Below, piece by piece: positions 14,925-22,537 of a stretch of DNA of 27,476 bases. Position 1 is the stretch's first letter. Each line of letters begins with the position of its first letter. The translations under genes and the position numbers were made by a program. The DNA is from an uncultured bacterium (GTDB lineage: Bacteria; Planctomycetota; Uabimicrobiia; Uabimicrobiales; JABWCH01). The notes beneath the pieces were generated by a model. The model was given only the letters and a program-made list of their open reading frames with translations, made no database searches and had not been told where the DNA came from. The DNA is taken from positions 1 to 27,476 of the forward strand of contig CALKWO010000108.1 of NCBI GenBank assembly GCA_938003875.1, written 5' to 3'.

Positions 14925-16667
14925 ATGGCTAGTAAAACAACGTATGAGTATTATGGAGACAATTTCAAAAAAATGTCTCCTTTAAGAGCGGTAGCTCAAT
15001 CTCTCTTATTTCATCGCAATGATAAAAGCAGGATAGAAGTTGTGAGTGCTAGAAGGGCCTATGAACTTGCCCGTTTTCAATCCAGTGTGACGGTTACGGA
15101 TATGCCTGTTTATGAAGAAGCCAGAAAACGTTTTTCTTTACCAGAAAATGCTTGTATCTTGAACGACAATCATGGTGCTATCGTAGGCAGAAATGCAGGA
15201 GCTCGTAAATTTTATAACAAGAGCGATAGCAATACCAAGGCTCAATTAGAAGAAATTGCCAGGGAAGCTGTCTTTGCTCTGCAAAAAAAATCCCTTTTGC
15301 AAGGGAATGCAATCGTGGGACTCGATTCTGATCTTATGATAAAAGCCTCAATGATTACCCTGGAAAGCGATGCCAACAATCTCTGGAACTGGCTGCACAA
15401 TTTTATGCCTTATGAGCTTTACGAAGAAGAATACAAAAAAAGCAAAGTGCTTCCCATACAGGACATTCTTGTGATAGCAGACCCCGAATGGACTCCGACC
15501 AAACCAGAATACAAGGAAGGCCTCGTCATTGTAGACCCTTATGAAAATGTAATATTTTCTCTAGGAATGCGCTATTTTGGAGAGCGCAAAAAAGGCACCC
15601 TGACTCTTGCCTGGACATCGGGTATGCGCCTTGGTCATATTGCCTGCCATGCAGGGATTAAGGAAATCGATTTCTCCCAATGTAAGGAAGAAAAATTCCA
15701 TAAATTGCAGAAAAGATCCATTGCTTTTTTTGGTCTGTCAGGAAGTGGAAAATCTTCTCAGACCAATTCCCATGACCACGCTGGAAGCCTGCCAGAAGGT
15801 TTCGTCCGTACCATATTGCATGACGATGCTTTTCAGATCGATCTTAAAGAGAGAGTCTGTCGTGTTTGGGAACCTACTTTGTTCGATAAGACCGATAGCA
15901 GAGATTTTTCCCATCCTGATTGGAAATACTGTATTTCCAGCCAGAACAATGCTATTATGGATATCAACGGTAAGCTCTATATACTGGGTATGGATGTGCG
16001 CAATGGCAATGGCCGTGCCATTTTTGACAGAGATCTATTAGGAAAGAATGCTTATGTAAATCGCTGTGGTTTTCCTCATGCTATATGCTGGCTGATGAAG
16101 GATGAAACCTTGCCTCCTGTTTTAAAATTTTCTGATACGGCTCTTGCTGTGGCTATGGGTTCTACGTTGATGACCAAAAGAACCGCAGCAGAGAATGTTT
16201 CTCTGGAAGAAATGAAAAAGCTTGTTTTTGAACCTTTTGCTAATCCTTTCAGAGTATACGAACTTTACAAAGATTGTGAAGGTTTCATGAGAATCTTCGA
16301 AGCAGGTGCCAGTTGCTATTGCTTTAATTCTGGTTTCTTCTGGACTCAGGAGGGAAAGCCAGAGGTAAAGATTCCTTTAAAGACCAGCTTAAGACTCAGT
16401 ACAGCTATTCTTTGCGATGAGCTGGAGTGGGAACCCTGGGAGATGCTGAAAGGTGCTATGGTACCCACAAAGGAAAGCATTGAGCCTATCCTGCCTGGTT
16501 ATTATGAACTTTACAATACCAAAAATTTGAAAGAGCAAATCGCTTACAGAACTTTATTTTTAGACAGATTCCAGCAACGTCATGGATTTTTAAAGCATTC
16601 GGATTTAATAGAAAAACCTGATCTTTTAGCAAACCTTTTGCAATCTCTTCAGGCAAATGTATCCTAG
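14925..16667 (+). CDS. Divergent ATP-type phosphoenolpyruvate carboxykinase
   Basis: This 580-residue cytoplasmic protein carries the landmarks of ATP-dependent PEPCK (oxaloacetate + ATP to PEP + CO2 + ADP). These are YFGERKKG (K222/K223 for metal and substrate), the following CH (241-242), the kinase-1a loop FFGLSGSGKSS (K276), and the kinase-2 aspartates in HDDAF (D300, D301). A later arginine (R380) and 'FNSGFFW' in place of the family's VNTGW also fit. The family EGGCYAKT segment is replaced by 'EPTLFDKTDS', and the P-loop second threonine is serine. It is longer than the usual 520-540 residues. Divergence is high, so a related phosphotransfer reaction is possible. ATG choice is supported by GAAGGA six bases upstream. 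It stands alone, followed by a hairpin at 16674. Confidence 0.75.
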   Translation: MASKTTYEYYGDNFKKMSPLRAVAQSLLFHRNDKSRIEVVSARRAYELARFQSSVTVTDMPVYEEARKRFSLPENACILNDNHGAIVGRNAGARKFYNKSDSNTKAQLEEIAREAVFALQKKSLLQGNAIVGLDSDLMIKASMITLESDANNLWNWLHNFMPYELYEEEYKKSKVLPIQDILVIADPEWTPTKPEYKEGLVIVDPYENVIFSLGMRYFGERKKGTLTLAWTSGMRLGHIACHAGIKEIDFSQCKEEKFHKLQKRSIAFFGLSGSGKSSQTNSHDHAGSLPEGFVRTILHDDAFQIDLKERVCRVWEPTLFDKTDSRDFSHPDWKYCISSQNNAIMDINGKLYILGMDVRNGNGRAIFDRDLLGKNAYVNRCGFPHAICWLMKDETLPPVLKFSDTALAVAMGSTLMTKRTAAENVSLEEMKKLVFEPFANPFRVYELYKDCEGFMRIFEAGASCYCFNSGFFWTQEGKPEVKIPLKTSLRLSTAILCDELEWEPWEMLKGAMVPTKESIEPILPGYYELYNTKNLKEQIAYRTLFLDRFQQRHGFLKHSDLIEKPDLLANLLQSLQANVS

Positions 16668-16673
16668 AAATAT

Positions 16674-16702
16674 TATGTTACGGATCAAAAATTCGTAACA
16701 TA
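16674..16702. terminator. Palindromic hairpin after the PEPCK-like gene
   Basis: TATGTTACG (16674-16682) pairs with CGTAACATA (16694-16702), and three more inner pairs (one G-T) leave a five-base loop. No U tract follows, so it is either a weak terminator or a protein-binding palindrome upstream of the lipoprotein gene. Confidence 0.5.
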
Positions 16703-16747
16703 CTTATTCAAATGCTGTTATAAAAAATCCATATCATAACCACCATC

Positions 16748-16752
16748 AGGAG
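16748..16752 (+). promoter_or_regulatory. Ribosome binding site fixing a TTG start
   Basis: AGGAG lies eight bases before TTG 16761. No ATG or GTG in frame nearby gives a complete lipoprotein signal, so this site supports the TTG start. Confidence 0.75.
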
Positions 16753-16760
16753 TTATTATT

Positions 16761-17546
16761 TTGGATAAAAAAAATTTTTTTATTCTTGTCTTCTGTCTTA
16801 TTTTTTTAGGATGCCATCGTAAACCACCTTCGGATATTTTTGATATTTCCATCAGCCAGTTTTCCCGAAGCGATTCCAGCGATCTTAAAATTCCTATTGA
16901 CCATAAAGCTTTAGGGCTTGCTGCACTAGAAGAAAAAAACTATAAGATGGCGTTTATCCATTTTTATAATTTCATTATAAAAAATCCCCAGGACACATAC
17001 GGAATACGAAAATGTGCGGAAATCAAAACACAGACAGGCGAATATGCTCAAGCTATATATTTTTACCGAAGAGCCTTGATACTTAATAAAGACGATGCAA
17101 AAAGCAAAGAAGGCATTATGAATTGCCATAAAATGCTTCTAAAAGAGGACTTCGCTAATCCATACTATTGCAAAGGGGAAGAGCTCAAAGAAATCTTAAC
17201 AAGCTTCGTGAGATTAAACAATGCATTGCAAGGTAAAAACTGGAAAGAGATTCCTCTATATGCTTCTTTAAGTGATTTAGTATATAGCGCGGGTTTTTTC
17301 CCTCAAACAGAACAAGAATTGCAAGAATATATTGCCGCCTATTTAGGTTTTGTAACATCTTCTCCTGCACTAGCCTACTTAGAATCTTTACAAGTCGCGA
17401 ATGTTCTTACGAATGGAAAGATAGCCAGGATAGATCTGGAAGGAATAGAAGGGAAAAACAAGGAAAGTATTTTTTTTAGGAAAATACAGGGAACCTGGCA
17501 AGCCATACTTTTATTTTCCTCTATTTTCAAAGGAAGCACATCATGA
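16761..17546 (+). CDS. TPR-containing lipoprotein (TTG start)
   Basis: This 261-residue protein starts with TTG. It has a lipoprotein signal: MDKKN, a hydrophobic run, then lipobox IFLGC with C18 as the lipidated residue, so it is membrane-anchored outside the cytoplasm. Residues about 45-130 hold two or three TPR units ('ALGLAALEEKNYKMAFIHFYNFIIKNP', split here by family pattern, and 'GEYAQAIYFYRRALILN'). Residues about 145-258 form a separate alpha/beta domain ending 'FFRKIQGTWQAILLFSSIF', which may be NTF2/SnoaL-like, though I am not sure. Its stop overlaps the ATG of the SUMF1-domain gene by four bases, so the two are coupled and may act together at the envelope. No function is known. Confidence 0.8.
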   Translation: MDKKNFFILVFCLIFLGCHRKPPSDIFDISISQFSRSDSSDLKIPIDHKALGLAALEEKNYKMAFIHFYNFIIKNPQDTYGIRKCAEIKTQTGEYAQAIYFYRRALILNKDDAKSKEGIMNCHKMLLKEDFANPYYCKGEELKEILTSFVRLNNALQGKNWKEIPLYASLSDLVYSAGFFPQTEQELQEYIAAYLGFVTSSPALAYLESLQVANVLTNGKIARIDLEGIEGKNKESIFFRKIQGTWQAILLFSSIFKGSTS

Positions 17547-18790
17547 AATTTTTATTGAAAATTTTTGCAATCCTTTTGCTCGTCTGGAATACGATTCTTG
17601 TTGCCCAGGAAGAAAGTATGCTAAGCGAGTTTTCTACCAAAGAAAGAAAAGAGCCTAATCTAAAACAAGCAAAATCATTGTTGATGGAAAAGGTGGAAAA
17701 TTTGTGGAAATGGGGAGGAAAGCTAAAAAAGGATTTTCCTGGACTGCTGGAAGGGGAATACAAAAAAGAATTTGTGCAGGGAAGCATAGACAAACACATA
17801 GAAAAAGTCCAATTGATGGAAGATTTGTTCTATGATCTCGAAATGCTCAAAGTCTACGAGCAAATGCAAGATTTTGAAATACAGTTGCAGGAAAAAATGC
17901 AGCAATCCAATTCCTATGGTTTGCCTAAAGAAGTCTGGAAAGAATGCAGTGTTGAATACCAGGGGACATGGATGCTGGACATGACCAGCATTTTTTGGGA
18001 AAATCTGACAGCTCCACAGCAAAGAGAATATGCCAGACTCTATCAAAAAGGATACGCTGATTTTTTAGGCAGGAAAGTGGAAGAAGATTTTGTCAAAGAA
18101 AACACCAGCATTCCTTTAGTGCTCATCCCTCCTGGACGATTCTGGCGTGGCTCGCCTAATGATGAAATCGGAAGAAAAAGCGATGAGACAAGGCATAGGG
18201 TCATCCTGCCTTCTCCCTTTTACATAGGGAAGTATGAAATTTCTCAGGCACAATGGAAAGCGGTCATGTCCTACAATCCTTCTTTTTTCAAAGGGGACAA
18301 CCTTCCTGTAGAAAGGATTTCCTGGAAAGATTGCCAGCGATTCTGCTTGAAGCTAGGACTTCGTATGCCAACAGAAGCAGAATGGGAATATGCCTGCCGC
18401 GCAGGCACCACAACTCCCTTCAATCTAGGCCGTGGATACAACATTACTCATGATGATGTAAACTACAATGCTTATTATCCTTATGCTTCCTCTCCACAAG
18501 GGATCTATCGGGAGAAGCCTATAGACATCGGCCAACTGAAAAATGCAAACGCCTGGGGAGGAATGGATTTTCACGGCAATGTCTGGGAATGGTGCTATGA
18601 CTCCTATGGAAAATACCCGCAAGAAGACGTTGTAGACCCTGAAGGAGATATTTTTGAACTATACAGGGTAACACGAGGAGGAGGATGGAGTGCCTATTCT
18701 ATCAGTTGCCGATCTGCGGACAGAAGCAAAAATGAACCAGGCTTTCGATTCATTTATTTAGGCTTCCGCATTGTTAAAGACTTACCTTAA
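17543..18790 (+). CDS. Exported SUMF1/FGE-sulfatase-domain protein
   Basis: This 415-residue protein has a signal peptide (about 1-21), a helical charged region (30-180) and a complete SUMF1 domain (190-412). Domain landmarks are LVLIPPGRFWRGSP, FYIGKYEISQAQWKAVM, LPVERISWKDCQRFCLKLG, RMPTEAEWEYACRAG, GGMDFHGNVWEWCYD, RVTRGGGW and CRSADR, then GFR near the end. True formylglycine-generating enzyme has two catalytic cysteines just after the GGS(Y/W) strand. Here that segment reads GGGWSAYSISCRSADR and has only the later cysteine (C389), so sulfatase activation is unlikely. Many bacterial SUMF1 proteins have other or unknown roles. It overlaps the lipoprotein gene by four bases and is followed by a palindromic repeat. 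Confidence 0.88.
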   Translation: MKFLLKIFAILLLVWNTILVAQEESMLSEFSTKERKEPNLKQAKSLLMEKVENLWKWGGKLKKDFPGLLEGEYKKEFVQGSIDKHIEKVQLMEDLFYDLEMLKVYEQMQDFEIQLQEKMQQSNSYGLPKEVWKECSVEYQGTWMLDMTSIFWENLTAPQQREYARLYQKGYADFLGRKVEEDFVKENTSIPLVLIPPGRFWRGSPNDEIGRKSDETRHRVILPSPFYIGKYEISQAQWKAVMSYNPSFFKGDNLPVERISWKDCQRFCLKLGLRMPTEAEWEYACRAGTTTPFNLGRGYNITHDDVNYNAYYPYASSPQGIYREKPIDIGQLKNANAWGGMDFHGNVWEWCYDSYGKYPQEDVVDPEGDIFELYRVTRGGGWSAYSISCRSADRSKNEPGFRFIYLGFRIVKDLP

Positions 18791-18792
18791 AA

Positions 18793-18886
18793 AGATTGTA
18801 GCCGCAGGATTGCGCCGAAAAAGCCGCATCTTCTCAAAAGCCTAACGCCAGCGCAATCCCTGCGTCTTTCCTCATCGCCCTCTAAA
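18793..18886. repeat. Dispersed 93-bp intergenic repeat, family 1, copy B
   Basis: This is the second copy of the element at 11246-11338, in the same orientation and about 7.5 kb away. The end arms GCAGGATTGCG and CGCAATCCCTGC are inverted repeats with one extra base. It fills the gap between two convergent genes and could act as a hairpin terminator for both. Confidence 0.88.
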
Positions 18887-18901
18887 TAAATCGAAAGCTT
18901 A

Positions 18902-20677
18902 TCATTCAAAGCGTAAGGAAAAGATGAAATCCTGAAACCCCTTTTCTACTAGCATAAGCTCGTTTAGGGGTACTATTAGCAAGGCAGCCACGCCTTTTTT
19001 TCCACTTTCTGCAAGAAAACCTCTGTAGACCAGCTTTTGGGGAGATTGCAATGCTACTTCGATTGCCTTCCCTTGAGAAAAGGCTCTGGGCTGTTGCCAT
19101 AGAACTTCCAGATTCCCTTCTTTTCCCATTTTTTTGCTCAAGTTTTCTAAAATTTCTTCCAGGGTCCTGGGCATTTCAAAAACTTTTAGAAGAATGGCTG
19201 GCCCATTGCCTTTGATGGAGCGTAAAATCAAAATATCGCTTTCTAAATTTTTAGATAGCAATACCCAATCAGAAGGCCTTGTAAAGCTAATGCCTAAGAG
19301 TTTATCTGTCACCTTATCTTCTTTTATATGAAAATAAGAAGAAGGCGTGTCCAGAGATAGGGTTTGCCCTTTTTTCAGGATTTTTTGCACATTGATGGGG
19401 AAAGCCGCCAGGTTTTTTATAGGTTCATAGGATTTATTTTCCACAAGGCTCAAAAAACAGGCTCCGCAAGCAATGTTTCCAGCATAAAGCGGAAGCCATC
19501 TCCCCAAAAAGACTTCTGCCCATGTTTCATAAACCCATTTTCCAGGGGCATAGACAAGTCCAGAAACAAGACGAGATGGAATTTTCACTGCACGGCACAG
19601 AGATATAGTGGCAATGGAGGCCAGATCTCTCGAAAAGCCCAGAAAAAGAGCCAGCCTATTTCCTTGCAGCGTTCTTTTTTTCCCCAGGTTTTCCTGTACC
19701 CAATGCGCTATTCTTTGCGAAATTATGACAGGGTCCAGGCTATTCCCCTGAATTTCCCTGGCATATTCCCTAAGAAATTCTGACTGTGAAGGGATATGCA
19801 AAGAAGGTGCAATGTATTCTTGAGAAAATGACTCTAGCTCTCGAAACGTAATTTTGGGATTTTCTACCAAAGGAGAACGAAGGATGATCTGACCATCCTT
19901 ATTTCTTTGATTTTGCCCTGAAGGAATAGGAAAAGGTGCATTAGAATAGCTAAGATACATGCGCTCCACAGACTCTATATCAAAAATGAAAGGCGCGGCC
20001 ATAGTCGGATAGCTTTTCTCTACTTCCAAAGCGTATACTTTGGGAACTCTTAGCATCTGGAACGTCCCTAAAGTATAGCCTAACAGGCTTCCATCCTTAT
20101 CTATCTGTGCTTTAGCCCAAAAATTTTTCAATTCGGCAGTGCTCACATCGAATGTATGGCATTCTCTTTTTTCAAGATTGATCCAAAGAGTCTCCTTGCC
20201 AAGATATCTGGCTTTAGCCTCACAAGCCCCCATACGATCTGTTGACAAAACAAGGCTTCTGTAAATCCGTCCATAGTCCAGCTTGCTTCTAGTGACAATC
20301 CCCTTTAAAAAATCGTTCAATTCCAGATAGATTTTATCTCCCTGGACGGTGATAAGCTTGTCTTTTTTTTGCAAGAGTATCTTGTCGTTCACCGTAATCA
20401 CCAAAATATCCTGCTCCTTGTTGCTCTGGCTGGAAATATAGCCAGAACGGATAGAATAATCTGAAGAGAGAACACAAGAAATTTCCTCTCGTTCTTCTAT
20501 CGGAAATTTTCTATATTTTTCCTGTTTTTTAAAATAATTTTTTTCTTTTTCTTGCCATTCATAGAAAATTTTTGTATACCCTACATGGCTATCCTGAAAA
20601 AAATAGCTATACCAGAATTCTTGCGACTGAAGCCAGGAAAAAAATATCAAAAAAAACAAAATCAAGGCTTTTATCAT
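18902..20677 (-). CDS. Exported transglutaminase-fold protein lacking the catalytic triad
   Basis: This 591-residue protein has a signal peptide (about 1-19). A central region (about 315-400) follows the transglutaminase-like pattern: 'ISQRIAHWVQENLG', 'SLCRAVKIPSRLVSGLVY' (359-376), 'WAEVFLGRWLPLYAG'. In active members a Cys lies 17 residues before the conserved IP proline, a His two before the W of HAW-EV, and an Asp in WVPVD. Here these positions read R350, E384 and Y398. The N-terminal 300 residues are mostly beta and match nothing I recognise. The C-terminal part (about 455-590) begins LLGISFTRPSDWVLL and resembles PsbP/DUF1795-like domains. It is likely a structural or binding protein outside the cytoplasm. 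The ribosome site is AAAAGG, 11 bases upstream. Confidence 0.78.
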   Translation of the reverse strand: MIKALILFFLIFFSWLQSQEFWYSYFFQDSHVGYTKIFYEWQEKEKNYFKKQEKYRKFPIEEREEISCVLSSDYSIRSGYISSQSNKEQDILVITVNDKILLQKKDKLITVQGDKIYLELNDFLKGIVTRSKLDYGRIYRSLVLSTDRMGACEAKARYLGKETLWINLEKRECHTFDVSTAELKNFWAKAQIDKDGSLLGYTLGTFQMLRVPKVYALEVEKSYPTMAAPFIFDIESVERMYLSYSNAPFPIPSGQNQRNKDGQIILRSPLVENPKITFRELESFSQEYIAPSLHIPSQSEFLREYAREIQGNSLDPVIISQRIAHWVQENLGKKRTLQGNRLALFLGFSRDLASIATISLCRAVKIPSRLVSGLVYAPGKWVYETWAEVFLGRWLPLYAGNIACGACFLSLVENKSYEPIKNLAAFPINVQKILKKGQTLSLDTPSSYFHIKEDKVTDKLLGISFTRPSDWVLLSKNLESDILILRSIKGNGPAILLKVFEMPRTLEEILENLSKKMGKEGNLEVLWQQPRAFSQGKAIEVALQSPQKLVYRGFLAESGKKGVAALLIVPLNELMLVEKGFQDFIFSLRFE

Positions 20678-20832
20678 ATTCTATTTTACCTTTTCAAATT
20701 ATATTGAGCAGGAGAAAGATAATATCCGAAAGTTATGTATTATTTAGCTCGTGCTGGATGAATAGTGCTATGATAATAGCATCTACTCCAGCCAGCGGGA
20801 AAGTCAAGCTTTTCTACTGTAGCATCGTCCAA
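20678..20832. other. Short intergenic region with family 2 repeat
   Basis: No gene is seen. It holds the second family 2 palindrome. A possible minus-strand -10 box (TATAAT, 20703-20698) for the transglutaminase-like gene is present, but no matching -35 is. Confidence 0.45.
20750..20797. repeat. Dispersed palindromic repeat, family 2, copy 2
   Basis: The core ATGAATAGTGCTAT (20758-20771) and ATAGCATCTACTCCA (20776-20790) matches copy 1 near 8658. The outer arms GCTGGA and TCCAGC pair perfectly here, although they differ from copy 1, so structure rather than outer sequence is kept. Confidence 0.75.
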
Positions 20833-22512
20833 CTATTTTCTTGCGTAAATAAAACAACTGACATTGTTGAGATTTTTATAGCCATTGTTGTATCCTGGCC
20901 AGTCATAGCTGGAATCTGCCCCTTTATAGTTGGGATATCCTGGCAAATTTTTATTTCCATAAGGGTCATTGACAATAACAGTGTGCTGGTTATTATAATA
21001 GCCTATTCCCAAAATATAGTGACCTGAGCTGGTCAGGGCATTCAGAATCACGAAGGGATGCTTATTGTTGATTTCTGATTGAACTTTAGCCCAACTGGGC
21101 GACCAATCTACAGAAGAGCCAACGCCGTGCTTCTTTAAATATTCTGCCATGTGAGATTTGGTATTTTCCCAATTATTCTGGCAGATATAACCATAGCCAC
21201 CATAGGCAGCTTTATTGCTGGCATCAGCAGTCATTTTATTAAATGTATAGCCATTATAAGTGTATACTTCGCAGATATAGCGTCCAAAATGGCTGACATG
21301 GCTATAGGGAACAGAAACTGTACAATCCCAATTCGCCAGAAGTTTATAATATGTCATTGCCATTGTGGCTGAGGTCGCACCACAAGCCCAATTGCCATTG
21401 AACCAGTTGGGCGTATCGTATACCTGATGGATGTAAGGAACTCCACTTATCGATGCTCTGGATTCTTCTCTAGCAGGCGGTAAGGTTACGTTGAGTATAG
21501 AAGGCGATTCCTTACAAGACAATGGCTTAGGCGTAGGCAGTAAAAAAAGAGACGAGCTGGATTCCAGGTCGGCATTCTGCAAAGAACGGCTGCTTCCTAT
21601 GCTTGTGTAAAGCTTGCCACTCTTTTGATCACAAATCAAAAAAGACTGAGTATTGCTATCATAAGCGCAGTGGGATTCAAAATACAGGCTAGAACGGGTA
21701 AGCTGCTGTTTATTGCCTGTAGCGCATTCGATCTGGTAAAGATCGCTGTTGATCATTTCTCCAGATTCTATCCTTTTTTTAGAATATACAACGCTTTTTC
21801 CATCAGGCATCCATACTGGATTTTCTCCTTCATCCAGGGTTTGGATTTCCATAGAGGAAATAGAAATTACCTTGAGAGTCCCACTCAACGTGCTTACCAA
21901 GAGACTTTCACCATCAGGAGAAAAGATTGGTGAAAAATAGGATTGCTCGTCTTTTGTTGCCTGTATCTTGGTTCTGTTTTCCAAAGAGGCAAGCCAGATA
22001 CTATCATTTTCATCGTTATAGGCAATCCATTTACTATTAGGGGATATGACACAAAGGTTTGCATAATTTTCTACTGGGATTCTCGCCAGTATTGTGTAGT
22101 CAGGGTTGAGTACAAAAATCTCCTGGTCTATACTGAAGGAAATCTTTCCATCGCTGGCAAAAAAAGGCACTCCGCATCTAAGAGTATAGGGTGCAAGATA
22201 AAGCAGCTTTTGGGAGGCTAAATCCAAAATAACAGGTGCCTGTCCTTTTTCAGGAGAAATCATCTTGAAAGCTATTTTGGAACCATCATAAGACCAGTTC
22301 ACTTTGTAGCCGCTGCCCATAGAAGCAGTGATTTCATACATTTCATTGCTGGTTTTATCGAAACAGTAGATTCCTTCATGGTCCATTTTGGAGAGCAGGA
22401 TTTTTTGCCCATCAGGCGAATAAACTGGCTGAATATAGCCTACATTTCCCTGCGCCAGGAGCATGATACTGCAAAAAATCAGCAATAATATACTTGGTTT
22501 TCGATATTTCAT
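20833..22512 (-). CDS. Exported TolB-like beta-propeller fused to a C39-like cysteine peptidase
   Basis: This 559-residue protein has a signal peptide (about 1-20). Residues about 27-300 form TolB/PD40-type propeller repeats: 'YSPDGQKILLSK', 'WSYDGSKIAFK', 'ISPNSKWIAYND', 'FSPDGESLLVST', 'WMPDGKSVVYSK'. After a linker (310-355), residues 357-559 form a C39-like papain-fold domain with an intact triad: C377 in NWACGATSATM, H498 in SSGHYILGIGY, and D516 in VNDPYGN. Related domains cut leader peptides or cell-wall and secreted peptides. With the propeller as probable substrate-binding part it may be a secreted processing protease (inference). It starts 25 bases from the divergent lysoplasmalogenase gene. 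Ribosome site AAAGGAA. Confidence 0.85.
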   Translation of the reverse strand: MKYRKPSILLLIFCSIMLLAQGNVGYIQPVYSPDGQKILLSKMDHEGIYCFDKTSNEMYEITASMGSGYKVNWSYDGSKIAFKMISPEKGQAPVILDLASQKLLYLAPYTLRCGVPFFASDGKISFSIDQEIFVLNPDYTILARIPVENYANLCVISPNSKWIAYNDENDSIWLASLENRTKIQATKDEQSYFSPIFSPDGESLLVSTLSGTLKVISISSMEIQTLDEGENPVWMPDGKSVVYSKKRIESGEMINSDLYQIECATGNKQQLTRSSLYFESHCAYDSNTQSFLICDQKSGKLYTSIGSSRSLQNADLESSSSLFLLPTPKPLSCKESPSILNVTLPPAREESRASISGVPYIHQVYDTPNWFNGNWACGATSATMAMTYYKLLANWDCTVSVPYSHVSHFGRYICEVYTYNGYTFNKMTADASNKAAYGGYGYICQNNWENTKSHMAEYLKKHGVGSSVDWSPSWAKVQSEINNKHPFVILNALTSSGHYILGIGYYNNQHTVIVNDPYGNKNLPGYPNYKGADSSYDWPGYNNGYKNLNNVSCFIYARK

Positions 22513-22537
22513 GGAATTTCCTTTCTAGGAGAATACA

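Noticed and set aside
18838..18848. Integron attC-like core (GCCTAAC) in repeat copy B
   Set aside because: The matching GTTRRRY arm is not at the needed distance, copy A reads GCCCACC instead, and no integrase is present.
20572..21027. A 151-codon plus-strand frame across the 20678-20832 gap
   Set aside because: Most of it is antisense to the transglutaminase-like and protease genes. The gap part is the palindromic repeat, and there is no ribosome site.
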